DNA of 64,000 nucleotides from Pseudoneobacillus sp042683745 (GCF_042683745.1 NZ_JBHUJX010000007.1:186001-250000), one strand, 5' to 3'; shown: positions 9,429 through 18,324, counted from the stretch's first letter. Program-made: numbers and translations. Notes: a model not told the origin generated them from the letters alone.

Positions 9429-10220
9429 ATGAACAATGATGCAAATGAAAAGGATTTAATTGATGATGAGCCACCGTTAGAGGATTTTTTTCTGGTTGAG
9501 GAAGTGGATGAAAAGACTATTCGGCGTAGGAAGCGAAGGGGCTTTTTTCTAAAAACTGGTGCTATTGTTTTGGCGTTTGTGTTTTTAATAAATGGTTTAG
9601 CCATTTGGACTGATGTCATTAATATCCCGGCGCTTGAGTTTGTTAAAACGTCATACCGGTTATCCCAAAAAGAATCGATTCAAACTGCTAAACAAGCTGT
9701 TGTTAAAATTGAAGGTAATGGTGTCAAAGGCACTGGCTTCAATATAAATGAGGATGGACTCATTATTACGAATTCACATGTTGTTGAAAAAATGATCTCG
9801 ATTAATATTTATTTTCAAAATAATAAGGTTTTTAAGGGTCGGGTGATTAAAAATAGCCCTGAACTTGATATAGCCATTGTAGAAATTGATGGTGAGAATC
9901 TACCTATATTGAAGCTTCAAGAGACACAAAAATGGAAAGAAAACGATCATGTCTATATTATTGGCAATCCCCTTGCCTATACACAAATTGCTAATGAAGG
10001 AAGTATTAAAGGGATGGCCATGATGAATGACCGATCCACACCTGTCATGACCATAACTGCTCCAGTATATAGAGGGAATAGCGGTAGTCCCGTGTTGACT
10101 GAGGATAACGAAGTCATTGGGGTTGTGTACGCTACTACTGTTCCAAAACTCTTGGGAAATGAAAAAGCTTCAGGTCTGGTTGTTCCGATTGAGCTAGTGA
10201 AGGATCTTTTAGAAAAGTAG
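9429..10220 (+). CDS. Membrane-anchored trypsin-like serine protease (HtrA-like, no PDZ)
   Basis: 263 residues. An acidic N-terminus and RRRKRR precede one membrane segment (about 41-62), leaving the protease outside. The S1C-type triad is visible: His117 (NSHVV), Asp147 (LDIAIV) and Ser218 (GNSGSP). It ends right after the protease fold, so unlike HtrA/DegP (about 400 residues) it has no PDZ domain. Likely role: envelope protein quality control or processing of an exported protein. ATG 9429 follows GAAAGGAAT. A decayed paralogue lies immediately upstream. The enzyme class is firm; the target is unknown. Confidence 0.88.
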   Translation: MNNDANEKDLIDDEPPLEDFFLVEEVDEKTIRRRKRRGFFLKTGAIVLAFVFLINGLAIWTDVINIPALEFVKTSYRLSQKESIQTAKQAVVKIEGNGVKGTGFNINEDGLIITNSHVVEKMISINIYFQNNKVFKGRVIKNSPELDIAIVEIDGENLPILKLQETQKWKENDHVYIIGNPLAYTQIANEGSIKGMAMMNDRSTPVMTITAPVYRGNSGSPVLTEDNEVIGVVYATTVPKLLGNEKASGLVVPIELVKDLLEK

Positions 10221-10311
10221 GAAAAGATAACCTAAGGATTATAAATTCAGAACCAAAAAATCCCCCACAATTAAGGATACACTAATTAATACGAAAATTC
10301 TAAATAAGAAA

Positions 10312-10349
10312 GGCACTCGCCTATTAGACTCTGCTAATAAGGGAGTGCC
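10312..10349 (-). terminator. Terminator between convergent genes
   Basis: GGCACTC (10312-10318) pairs with GAGTGCC (10343-10349), extended by CTATTAG/CTAATA. Read on the minus strand it is followed by TTTCTTATTT, so it best serves the gene at 10386-11963. Confidence 0.8.
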
Positions 10350-10385
10350 AATTTAATGTAGAGCTACTTAGACAGAGGCAGACTT

Positions 10386-11963
10386 CTAAATCATTTTTTT
10401 ATTCAGCCCTGCTCTTTGCTCTTCTCTATTCTTTAACTCTATTTGATATTTAACCAACTCTGTTACATCTAATTTCTTTTTCCTGCTCTCATTAACAATC
10501 ACATGCATGCTTTTTGAAGTATTAATGTTTTTTTTAACAAAATCAGCTATCACTTTCTTGTCTACATTCTTCTTCGTTAACATTTCTACAGCATCCGAAA
10601 CCGTCTTTACTATATCACTATACTTTTTCGCATGAAATAACTTATTGACAATGGCTTGATACTGCCCTATTACGTTACCCACTTGCCTTGAGTCTGGCTT
10701 GCCATTGAACATTCTGATGGATTGGGCTGTCTTGTTTACCTTTGCTAGTTCTTTGGTTGCTTCTTTCCAATCCTTCAGCTTTCTTTCCATTACGCGTTCA
10801 GCCAGATTAGCTTGATTTTTTAAAATTACTGCTTCCGCCTTTGCTTTGATCTCTGCTTGTACCTTGGCTTTAGCTTCGGCTTTCGCTTTGATTTCAGCTT
10901 TAATTTTTGCTTCAGCATCTGCTTTTATTTTAGCTTCAAGCTCTGCCTTTGCTTTGGCTTCAGCTATTTCCTTCGCTTCCTGTTCCGCCTTTGCTTTCGC
11001 CTCGGCTTCTGCCTTTTCCTTCGCTTCTTGTTCTGCTTTAGCTTTTGCCTCAGCCTCTGCTTTCGCCTTGGCCTCTTCTTCCGCTTTCGCTTCAGCCTCT
11101 GCTTTTTCTTTAGCATCCTGTTCTGCTTTCAATTTTTCCATCTGGTTTATCTCTTCTTGGCTCGGGCCACTTGGTATGGTAGGGGGAAGCTTAACCCCTA
11201 CAGGTGGCATTGGTTCTTCAATTGCATTAGGGTCAGTGGTTTCTTCTTTCCCATTTTGGTCTTCAGATTGAATAGACGAAATCAAAAAATCCATTTCATC
11301 AATTACGACTATCATGCCCTCTACCACATTAATTGAATAGTCTGTTAGTTGTTGTTTCCCATCTTTATCCCAAAATGTGACTTCTGTTGCCCCTTCATTT
11401 TTAAAATTATTTTTACACTCCTCTAACGTCCTATCTAATTCAACTTTCTTAAATCGGAATATAACCTTTAAAACGATATCGCCTTGATCCGTTGTTAAAT
11501 AAAGAACTGTATCAGTAGAAACAACTATTTCATCCGACAATATTTCATTTAAATCATTTTTAACAACTATATTCGTATAGTTACTCTTCTCGAGATCCAA
11601 TTTTATTTTTTCGACTGTTTTTCCAAAGGGACCCACATCAATTTGAACTTCCTTTTCTAGTTGAAATATGTATTCTCCGCCATCCATTATGACTTTAAAT
11701 CCATCTTCAATCACTACATCATCTGAAACATCATTACCAGATAAATCTTTAACAACAATAGCGATATTTGGATTTAACTCTTTCCATTTCCCTACTGTCA
11801 TAATGCCTTGACTATTATCTAAAATGATTTTTTTTGTTGGGGATTCTTCATTAGCAAAAGCCGAAGCATTAGAAAAAATAATAGCCGACAGTATACCATT
11901 GACTATCATCTTTTTTAAAAAATTTCGTCTTTTTTTCTTTAGTCCATCGTTCAAAAAAATCAT
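10386..11963 (-). CDS. Secreted coiled-coil protein under c-di-GMP riboswitch
   Basis: 525 residues from ATG 11963, eight bases after GGGGAGA. A basic stretch (KKKRRNFLKK) and hydrophobic core ending SAFA (about 1-37) form a signal peptide. Residues 40-230 are mixed beta, poorly characterised. 255-270 is proline-rich. About 275-385 is a long A/E/K coiled coil (AEAKAKAEQEAKEKAEA) of 10-16-residue repeats. The last 130 residues are a basic helical domain with no recognised family. No LPXTG or SLH anchor is visible. A GEMM-I riboswitch and a terminator precede it on the same strand, so expression is tied to cyclic di-GMP, as for adhesins and matrix proteins in related bacteria. Its function beyond an exported structural or adhesive role is unknown. 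Confidence 0.85.
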   Translation of the reverse strand: MIFLNDGLKKKRRNFLKKMIVNGILSAIIFSNASAFANEESPTKKIILDNSQGIMTVGKWKELNPNIAIVVKDLSGNDVSDDVVIEDGFKVIMDGGEYIFQLEKEVQIDVGPFGKTVEKIKLDLEKSNYTNIVVKNDLNEILSDEIVVSTDTVLYLTTDQGDIVLKVIFRFKKVELDRTLEECKNNFKNEGATEVTFWDKDGKQQLTDYSINVVEGMIVVIDEMDFLISSIQSEDQNGKEETTDPNAIEEPMPPVGVKLPPTIPSGPSQEEINQMEKLKAEQDAKEKAEAEAKAEEEAKAKAEAEAKAKAEQEAKEKAEAEAKAKAEQEAKEIAEAKAKAELEAKIKADAEAKIKAEIKAKAEAKAKVQAEIKAKAEAVILKNQANLAERVMERKLKDWKEATKELAKVNKTAQSIRMFNGKPDSRQVGNVIGQYQAIVNKLFHAKKYSDIVKTVSDAVEMLTKKNVDKKVIADFVKKNINTSKSMHVIVNESRKKKLDVTELVKYQIELKNREEQRAGLNKKMI

Positions 11964-12002
11964 TATTCGGTCTCCCCAACAGATTATTCTTCGTGTATAG
12001 AA

Positions 12003-12064
12003 ATAAAAAAGCCTATCACTTACCCTAAGTAAAAATCTAAATTCAGGGATGAATGATAAGCAGG
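12003..12064 (-). terminator. Terminator in the riboswitch expression platform
   Basis: On the minus strand an imperfect hairpin forms between 12045-12064 (CCT..TATCA..CCCT) and 12012-12026 (AGGG..TGATAGG), followed by CTTTTTTATTT. It lies between the riboswitch and the coding start, the position expected for ligand-controlled termination. Whether c-di-GMP turns the gene on or off cannot be read from this alone. Confidence 0.6.
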
Positions 12065-12087
12065 TATTTTTATTCTATTAAAATAAA

Positions 12088-12159
12088 GGCAACCCGGCGA
12101 TCATTGTTCCATGACTTTAGACCCGTAGCTTTGCGTCCCTTCCTTTCGAAAGGTTTGCC
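12088..12159 (-). promoter_or_regulatory. Cyclic-di-GMP-I (GEMM-I) riboswitch
   Basis: Read on the minus strand, the element opens with GGCAAACC and closes with GGGTTGCC. The first hairpin is CCTTTC-GAAA-GGAAGG with a GNRA tetraloop, followed by the invariant GGGACGCAAAGC and by GGGTCTAAAG, then ATGATCGCC. These match the class-I c-di-GMP aptamer (Vc2-type): tetraloop, conserved GACGCAAAGC linker and tetraloop-receptor arm. It lies 125 bp before the start of the secreted coiled-coil protein, the only gene it can control on this strand. A fragment of a dispersed repeat (CTTGTAAGCCCCGAC, 12180-12194) lies on its upstream side. Confidence 0.93.
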
Positions 12160-12349
12160 AATTTATAAGCGGAAGCAAACTTGTAAGCCCCGACATTACG
12201 ATAATTACTTTCATTCTACCATTACTACCCTATTTAAGAAAGTGTTTTCAGGAAGAAAATCCCATACAAAATTTTACATTTAACTAGAGTTATTTTTCCG
12301 ATAATTGTCATGTTCATAGTATAATAGAAGGAATGAGAGGTGAATAAAA

Positions 12350-13849
12350 TTGAAAAAATGGTTGAACATATGGCTCACCTCGGCACTTGCCATATTGATG
12401 ATCGCAACAGTAGCAAGGAATGAGCCAATAAGCCTTCCCTTGAAAGATACGAAAATGTCTTGGAGCTATTATCCTGAGGGCTCGCCAAAGGGATTGGTTG
12501 GAATTGCATCACCAGTCATTTCCTATCAAATTAACATCAAGGGTGCAGATGATGATTATCAACTCCAAATGCTCCTTAACGGAAAAAAAGTGAAAGCATC
12601 CTACGATCCAAAAACAGGTCTCTTAACCTATAAACCAAATAAACTATCTGGAAAACAAACCGTCAATGTCCAATTAATCGTCTATGAGGAAAAAGCCCTC
12701 GACATTTCCTGGAATTTTACTGTCGACACAAAGACGATCAATCCATTTTTGGAAAAAGATATGAATGTGTTATCGACAGTCCAAGAGGAAGCCGTTCAGC
12801 AAATCAATTCCTACCGAACGACATTGAAATTGAACACCATTTCAAAAAATCCAGTCCTTCAAAAGTCATCGCAAGCTCATTCGAATTATCTTGCAGCTCA
12901 AGGAGATTCCGGGCATGATGAATTTTTTGGAGTACCCGGATTTACTGGAGAAAACCCATGGAATCGTGCTGCCTATTTTGGATATTTAGGGACTGTTGGT
13001 GAAGGCATTACGTATAAAAAAGTGTCAGGACATAGTGGCATCGTCGACTTGATGGATGCACCTTACCATCGATTAAGCATCATCGACCCTTTCGTTGAAG
13101 AAGCAGGGGTAGGATTTAACAAACAAGGTGATATCGTTGTCAATTACGGAAATCCTACTTTAATGGACAAGCCATCCCAAATTGTCCTTTATCCACATAA
13201 TGGTCAGAATAACGTGAAGAACAGCTGGTTTGTTGCGGAAACTCCCAATCCGCTACGTTTTTATCAGCTTAGTGACATTTTTGTCGGTTACCCGATTAGC
13301 TACGCCTATTTTTCAAAAAACAAGAATGATCAATTAATTGTCGAAAAAGTGTCTTTGACAAATGTGGCAGGTAAAGCTGTGCCATTTTATCCAGTCACTC
13401 CATCGATTGATGACCACGGACAACATCATGTGTTTATCATTCCAAAAGCGCCGCTTCAGCCAGGTACCAAATATAAGGCTGTCGTAAGCGCCAAAGTAAA
13501 GACAGAAAATGGAACAAAGGATGTCTCTAAAATCTGGACCTTTACAACGGCTGGGAAACTGGCTATCAAAGATATTTATTTCATCAAACATGATCGAGTC
13601 AATTTCATTCAAGTCGACACTTTAAGTGGCGACGATCCGAACCAAATTGTCACCATAGAGAAAAACGGCAAGAAATACCTGGAAAATAGACATCATCAGC
13701 AGGTCACCTACAAAACGATTACACCAGGAACCTATGTATTGAAAATAAACAGTCCTCTATTTAAAGAGGTAAAGAAATATACGATTACCATTTCAAAAAA
13801 TACCGCCAAACGCATGCAGAACGATGGCGATTGGGTGGTGAAATGGTAG
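12350..13849 (+). CDS. CAP-domain (SCP/YkwD-like) exported protein
   Basis: 499 residues from TTG 12350 behind GAGAGGTG. Residues 1-22 form a signal or membrane anchor. Residues 30-135 are Ig-like (LLNGKKVKASYDPKTG). The CAP domain spans about 140-275, with QINSYR, SSQAHSNYLA, GHDE, GENPWNRAAYFG and VGEGITY. The C-terminal half contains an SbsA/Ig-like fold (PGTKYKAVVS, WTFTT). CAP proteins of Firmicutes are secreted, often sporulation- or wall-associated, and mostly of unknown biochemical activity. It stands alone, with its own terminator. Confidence 0.85.
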   Translation: MKKWLNIWLTSALAILMIATVARNEPISLPLKDTKMSWSYYPEGSPKGLVGIASPVISYQINIKGADDDYQLQMLLNGKKVKASYDPKTGLLTYKPNKLSGKQTVNVQLIVYEEKALDISWNFTVDTKTINPFLEKDMNVLSTVQEEAVQQINSYRTTLKLNTISKNPVLQKSSQAHSNYLAAQGDSGHDEFFGVPGFTGENPWNRAAYFGYLGTVGEGITYKKVSGHSGIVDLMDAPYHRLSIIDPFVEEAGVGFNKQGDIVVNYGNPTLMDKPSQIVLYPHNGQNNVKNSWFVAETPNPLRFYQLSDIFVGYPISYAYFSKNKNDQLIVEKVSLTNVAGKAVPFYPVTPSIDDHGQHHVFIIPKAPLQPGTKYKAVVSAKVKTENGTKDVSKIWTFTTAGKLAIKDIYFIKHDRVNFIQVDTLSGDDPNQIVTIEKNGKKYLENRHHQQVTYKTITPGTYVLKINSPLFKEVKKYTITISKNTAKRMQNDGDWVVKW

Positions 13850-13851
13850 AG

Positions 13852-13875
13852 AGCACTCCTAGGGGTGCTTTTTTA
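13852..13875 (+). terminator. Terminator of the CAP-domain gene
   Basis: AGCACTCCT pairs with AGGGGTGCT, followed by TTTTTTAT. Confidence 0.88.
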
Positions 13876-13911
13876 TTTGGTTGGGCAAGTCGAAGGAGGC
13901 AGAAATTAGGT

Positions 13912-14030
13912 CTAATTGTGACAAAGTCCGATAGAATGGTGAACTTGTCCGATAGCACCCGTGGTTTGTTCGATAGGCTCCAGTTTTTGTCCGATAACAG
14001 CAGAATCCAGTCCGATAGACTTCAATTTTT
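13912..14030. repeat. 21-bp periodic array, copy 1 (five units)
   Basis: Five consecutive 21-bp units, each carrying the core GTCCGATA (complement TATCGGAC, one unit GTTCGATA). Written on the complement, the order ends with units containing AAGTTCACC and TTTGTCAC, the same order as in other copies. It lies after the CAP gene terminator. Confidence 0.85.
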
Positions 14031-14186
14031 CAACCAGATGTTGTTTTTTCCAGTAAGAATACTGTAATTTTGCCTTCCGTCCCCTCTATTAAATCCTGCC
14101 AACGATTTCTTGCACCTATCTGCACCTGCTCACCTTCATTTTATGACCTCCGACCAACAAACTCTCTATGTTTTCTCCCACTCTTA

Positions 14187-14369
14187 ACGGGCAGTAAGAT
14201 CCCCAACTCAAGATTCTACGAGCACAAAGAAGATAGGTGGGGGTCAACTGCCCGTAAAGGTCCGATTGGTTCAACTAACCATCAGTGGGGAATGAAGCCG
14301 ACTAAGAACACTACGTCCTGTAGCAACTTCGGCACTAGCACTTCCTGTACGTCGATAAACCCCACTGAT
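14187..14369. other. Highly structured non-coding element, possibly mobile or an RNA
   Basis: ACGGGCAGT (14187-14195) pairs perfectly with ACTGCCCGT (14247-14255), with an inner GATCCCC/GGGGGTC stem. A small TGGTT/AACCA hairpin follows. ATCAGTGGGG (14281-14290) pairs perfectly with CCCCACTGAT (14360-14369), enclosing further stems and a piece (CTTCCTGTACGTCG) also found in the repeat at 56.3 kb. No gene fits. Candidates are an IS200/IS605-type end, an omega-RNA-like or HEARO-like RNA, or a MITE; I cannot decide. The rest of the 13850-14551 gap shows nothing else. Confidence 0.5.
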
Positions 14370-14551
14370 AGAAGTTTCACTTTCTCCACATCTATCTCTA
14401 TTGGATATTTTCCCTAGTGTGACAAACATACATTTTAAGAGATTTGGTTATATAACCAGTCCTCCCTATAACTGGCTGAATATAGATATAGGGAATAGGA
14501 CATGTAGAGATATTTGTCTTATAACATTTAATAAGAAAGGAGAATTTTTCA

Positions 14552-15907
14552 ATGACAATCATGATAGGAATGACAATTTTCGTTTTCGTAATGACTATGC
14601 TAGTCATTTTCTGGAGACCAGGGGGAATCAATGAAGCATGGCCAGCTTCCATTGGCGCTGGGATTATCTTTCTAATGGGGATAGTATCACGGTCTGATGT
14701 GGTCGATATTATAAGTAAAATAGGAGGTGCCTCAATCACGATTATGGCAACCATCGTAATGGCTGTCATATTAGAAAGCTTTGGTTTTTTTCACTGGGCA
14801 GCTGCCAGACTTGTTACTTTGTCTAGAAATTCAGGATATCGTCTTTACTGGTACATTCAGCTGTTATGCTTTTTAATGACCCTTTTATTTAATAACGATG
14901 GCAGCATCTTAATCACGACTCCGATCTTAATTTTACTTTTAAAAAATCTTCGACTAAAGCCACACCAAATGATTCCCTACCTGTTGAGTGGAGCATTGAT
15001 CGCGACCGCTTCAAGTGCCCCGATTGGAGTAAGCAATATTGTCAATTTAATCGCCTTAAAAATTGTCCACATGTCACTTTACATGCATACCGCGATGATG
15101 TTTGTACCAGCTACATTAGGATTATTGTTTATGTCATGCCTCATGTTCATCGTTGTAAAGAAGAACTTGCCGAAAACCTTGCCTAGCAGCACTCATGATA
15201 TCGAGGAAAGTTTTTTCACAAAACATTTCCATCCACTAAAAGGAACCATTTCCGTTGAAACAAAGAGTAAACGGACAAAATTCATGTTAAAAGTGCTCCT
15301 ATTTGTTTTTATCATGCGATGCCTCCTCTTTGTTGCTTCATTCTTCGCTATCCCGATTGAAATCGTCGCAGTACTTGGATCGTTGGCATTGCTTTTATGG
15401 CGCTGGTACACCCTCGGAACAAATCCTTTAGATATTTTAAAAAAGACGCCATGGCATATCCTCATTTTCGCTTTCTCCATGTACGTCATCATTTATGGAT
15501 TGCATAATTCAGGTTTGACCGACCTACTAGTTAAATTTTGCGAACCAATTGTCAACCAAGGATTGCTCCAAGCAAGCTTTATGATGGGTGGATTAGTTTC
15601 TATATTGTCGAACATTTTTAATAATCATCCTGCCCTAATGGTTGGGACGATTACCTTAACGGAAATGGGCTTGGACCCGATCACGCTAAAAACCATTTAC
15701 CTTGCCAACATTATTGGCAGTGATATCGGTTCCCTGTTATTACCAATCGGAACACTCGCTTCACTCATTTGGATGCATATCCTAAGACAAAATAAAATCA
15801 AAATTAAATGGAAGGATTATTTAAATGTCTCATTAATCGTAATACCACTCGCAACCTTCGTTACGTTATTTCTATTATTCTACTGGGTGCAAATCGTTTT
15901 TGCTTAA
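14552..15907 (+). CDS. ArsB/NhaD-like (ion transporter superfamily) permease
   Basis: 451 residues, about 11 membrane segments. ATG 14552 follows AAAGGAGA. The FNNDGSILITTPI segment corresponds to the FxNDGxxLILTPI signature of ArsB-type carriers, and a second half-repeat (FNNHPALMVGTITL) has the inverted-topology counterpart. No arsR, arsC or ACR3 gene is adjacent, so arsenite transport is not supported by context; dicarboxylate, Na+/H+ or other anion transport is possible. It is followed after 21 bases by the DUF-type gene at 15929, probably co-transcribed. Confidence 0.78.
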   Translation: MTIMIGMTIFVFVMTMLVIFWRPGGINEAWPASIGAGIIFLMGIVSRSDVVDIISKIGGASITIMATIVMAVILESFGFFHWAAARLVTLSRNSGYRLYWYIQLLCFLMTLLFNNDGSILITTPILILLLKNLRLKPHQMIPYLLSGALIATASSAPIGVSNIVNLIALKIVHMSLYMHTAMMFVPATLGLLFMSCLMFIVVKKNLPKTLPSSTHDIEESFFTKHFHPLKGTISVETKSKRTKFMLKVLLFVFIMRCLLFVASFFAIPIEIVAVLGSLALLLWRWYTLGTNPLDILKKTPWHILIFAFSMYVIIYGLHNSGLTDLLVKFCEPIVNQGLLQASFMMGGLVSILSNIFNNHPALMVGTITLTEMGLDPITLKTIYLANIIGSDIGSLLLPIGTLASLIWMHILRQNKIKIKWKDYLNVSLIVIPLATFVTLFLLFYWVQIVFA

Positions 15908-15928
15908 TATAAATTGGAGGAGATTCGA

Positions 15929-16585
15929 TTGAGTAAAAATATATTAAAATATATAGGGAATCAAGTAAGTGTTCACGTATCGGGAGGGAACCAATTTAAC
16001 GGAATTTTGACTGATCTTGGGCAAGATATTCTCGTCTTATATAATGGTAGACAATTCCTTTATATTCCCCTTTCTCACATTCATCAAATTCAACTTAATA
16101 TCAATACAGAAGAGCATGTGAATCAACCGACCGAAGCTTTTTTAACGGAAGAGATGGATCCGGTCACGTTTCAAAAAGTATTAAACAATGCGAAAAACTT
16201 CTCAACTGAAATAGCTGTCGTCGGAAGCGAAACCTTCCATGGAGTCATAAAGAATGTGTACAATGATTATTTCACCTTTTATTCTCCCATCTATAAACTC
16301 ATGTACATTCCAATCAATCACTTAAAATGGCTCATTCCCTACGCTAAAGGAACTACACCGTATACAATGACGAACGCAGATCCACCGAATATCCCTTTAC
16401 TACACACGCTCGAGGAGCAATTACGAACGGAAATCGGCAAATTAGTTGTGTTCGATGGTGGAGAAGACCCCTTTAAGATCGGTTTACTAAAAAACGTCGA
16501 ACAATCCATCGTCGAACTAACCATCGCCAGTGGAGAAGCTGTATTTTTAACCATTGATCACATCAAATCGGTCCAACTGCCGTAA
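15929..16585 (+). CDS. DUF2642-like protein with three SH3/Sm-like repeats
   Basis: 218 residues from TTG 15929, six bases after GGAGGAG; the in-frame TTG at 15914 overlaps that ribosome site and is rejected. Three similar units of about 60-70 residues are visible: VSVHVSGGNQFNGILTDLGQDILVLYNG, then VVGSETFHGVIKNVYNDYFTF, then VVFDGGEDPFKIGLLKNVEQSIVEL. Each has the strand-turn-strand pattern of DUF2642, a family often linked to spore coats or envelopes in Bacillus. There is no signal peptide. Role unknown. Confidence 0.7.
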   Translation: MSKNILKYIGNQVSVHVSGGNQFNGILTDLGQDILVLYNGRQFLYIPLSHIHQIQLNINTEEHVNQPTEAFLTEEMDPVTFQKVLNNAKNFSTEIAVVGSETFHGVIKNVYNDYFTFYSPIYKLMYIPINHLKWLIPYAKGTTPYTMTNADPPNIPLLHTLEEQLRTEIGKLVVFDGGEDPFKIGLLKNVEQSIVELTIASGEAVFLTIDHIKSVQLP

Positions 16586-16616
16586 TGAAACAGACTACAT
16601 TTGTTTTTTTCAAAAA

Positions 16617-16650
16617 AAAGAGGCTTTCGTTTTCCCCGAAAGACCTCTTC
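16617..16650. terminator. Hairpin terminator, convergent region
   Basis: AGAGGCTTTC pairs with GAAAGACCTCT; the minus-strand copy is followed by eight T. It serves the gene ending at 16585 and/or the ABC operon. Confidence 0.75.
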
Positions 16651-16746
16651 CTCAAACATTTAACTCTTAAAAGATGTACCTACCATTATCATATTAAAAA
16701 TGTATAGGGAAAGTACCCCTTTTTGGTAAGAAAAATAAAATCAGAA

Positions 16747-16780
16747 AGAGTAAATCTGGAAAATGATTTACTCTTTTTCT
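16747..16780 (+). terminator. Second hairpin terminator
   Basis: AGAGTAAATC pairs with GATTTACTCT, followed by TTTTCTTT. Nothing else is seen in 16586-16881. Confidence 0.75.
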
Positions 16781-16881
16781 TTGGGTGAGTTTTTTAACAT
16801 TTAAGAATTTGTTTAACAAACACAGTGAAATCCTCTGCCCATTTTCCTGAAATCATCCAAATTTATTGACCACAACCCCAC

Positions 16882-17619
16882 TTACAATACCGAATCCAAA
16901 AATTCCTTTGTCCGCTGTTCCTTTGGTTGAGAGAATAAATCTTTCGGATGTCCGACCTCAACGATTTTTCCATCATGCATATAGACGACCCAATCGGCTA
17001 CTTCGCGTGCAAAACCCATTTCGTGTGTGACGACAATCATGGTCATGCCTTCTTCCGCTAGCTCCTTCATGGTGGCAAGAACTTCCCCTACTAGTTCTGG
17101 GTCAAGAGCAGAAGTAGGTTCGTCAAACAGCATGATTTCTGGCTTCATCGCAAGCGCCCTTGCAATGGCGACGCGTTGCTTTTGTCCACCTGATAATTTG
17201 GAAGGATAGACATTTTCTTTATCAGATAGGCCTACTTTTTTAAGCAGTCTGATCGCATCTTCACGCGCCTGATCCTTTGGTATATTTTTTACATAAACAG
17301 GGGCTTCCATTACATTTTCAATAACCGTTTTATGCGGGAATAAATAGAAATGCTGAAACACCATTCCGACCTGGCTTCGCACCTTATTCAAGTCATGCGT
17401 GTGCTGTTCAATTTGCTCCCCAGTAATAAGAATATTTCCACTATCCTTTAATTCAAGGAAATTCAAGCAGCGCAGGAGTGTGCTTTTTCCAGAACCACTG
17501 GCTCCAATCAAGCAAACCACTTCGCTTTCTTTCACTTCCATATCAATATCCTTTAGGACGTGGAGCTGGCCAAATGATTTATTTAATTTTTCCACTTTAA
17601 TTTTCATCGATTTACTCAA
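16882..17619 (-). CDS. Polar amino-acid ABC transporter ATPase
   Basis: 245 residues. Walker A GASGSGKST (39-47), Q-loop FQHFYLFPHKTV, signature LSGGQKQR (142-149), Walker B IMLFDEP (162-168) and H-loop VTHEMGFA, the last typical of GlnQ/ArtM/TcyN-type amino-acid importers. TTG 17619 is chosen because AAAGGAGGAG lies seven bases before it. Third gene of the SBP-permease-ATPase operon, 21 bases after the permease stop. Energises uptake at the inner face of the membrane. Confidence 0.95.
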   Translation of the reverse strand: MSKSMKIKVEKLNKSFGQLHVLKDIDMEVKESEVVCLIGASGSGKSTLLRCLNFLELKDSGNILITGEQIEQHTHDLNKVRSQVGMVFQHFYLFPHKTVIENVMEAPVYVKNIPKDQAREDAIRLLKKVGLSDKENVYPSKLSGGQKQRVAIARALAMKPEIMLFDEPTSALDPELVGEVLATMKELAEEGMTMIVVTHEMGFAREVADWVVYMHDGKIVEVGHPKDLFSQPKEQRTKEFLDSVL

Positions 17620-17640
17620 AATTCGGTCTCCTCCTTTCCT

Positions 17641-18288
17641 TTAATCACTGCTGGCCATTCGTTTTTCCATTTTTCTAACAAGAATCATGAAGAATAAAAC
17701 AAGCACTAAATAATAGACAGCAACAATTAATAAGAAGGTCATATAATCATAGTTATTTGAACCGTACGTTGTCGCCACATTGAATAGCTCGTACATTCCG
17801 ATAAAGGAGGCGAGCGACGAATCTTTTAAGGCAATGATGAACTGATTTCCCAAAGGCGGCAGTGCCCGCCGAAAGGCTTGTGGAAGAATAATTCGCCTCA
17901 TCGTTAATTTAACCGACATCCCAAGCGATCGCCCAGCCTCCATTTGCCCTATATCGATCGACTGGATTGCTCCTCTGAAAATTTCAGCAATATACGCCCC
18001 ATTATGGAAGGCAAGACCTAATACCACTGACCAAAACTGAGAAATATTCAACGACGTTAATCCAAAGTAAAAGACAAATATTTGTACAACCAACGGAGTG
18101 CCCCGAACGAGGAAAATGTAAATATCGGCAATCCATTCTAAAACCTTTACCTTAGAAATTTTGAAAAAAGCAAAGAAAAGTCCAATAAAAATAGCGATAA
18201 AAATAGAGACAACCGTCAATTCAAAGGTTAATAGCATCCCTCTCAAGAAAACAGGATACGTATCAATAAATTTAGTTAAAAAATCCAA
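17641..18288 (-). CDS. Polar amino-acid ABC transporter permease
   Basis: 215 residues, about five membrane helices. The cytoplasmic EAA loop (EAGRSLGMSVKLTMRRI.. followed by LPQAFRRALPP) that docks the ATPase is at about 133-165. This belongs to the HisMQ-type family (His/Glu/Gln/Arg/opine). Lies between the binding protein and the ATPase. Confidence 0.95.
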   Translation of the reverse strand: MDFLTKFIDTYPVFLRGMLLTFELTVVSIFIAIFIGLFFAFFKISKVKVLEWIADIYIFLVRGTPLVVQIFVFYFGLTSLNISQFWSVVLGLAFHNGAYIAEIFRGAIQSIDIGQMEAGRSLGMSVKLTMRRIILPQAFRRALPPLGNQFIIALKDSSLASFIGMYELFNVATTYGSNNYDYMTFLLIVAVYYLVLVLFFMILVRKMEKRMASSD

Positions 18289-18324
18289 AAGCCTACCTCC
18301 TTCCGATTATTATTTTTCAAAACC

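Noticed and set aside
10846..11336. Plus-strand A/S/F-rich frames opposite the coiled coil
   Set aside because: Shadow of the A/E/K repeats of the secreted protein on the other strand.
12053..12283. 76-codon frame across the riboswitch region
   Set aside because: The sequence is explained by the c-di-GMP aptamer on the other strand; no RBS.
13912..14030. Possible CRISPR array from regularly spaced TATCGGAC units (also at 21983, 26514, 29390, 31707)
   Set aside because: Repeat core is only about 8 bp and the 13-bp tails are shared between arrays in the same order, unlike spacers; no cas gene or leader.
14070..14417. 115-codon plus frame
   Set aside because: It translates the folded non-coding element and has no ribosome site.
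14552..15907. Assignment of the permease as an arsenite pump (arsB)
   Set aside because: No arsR, arsC or other arsenic gene is adjacent; only superfamily-level assignment is safe.
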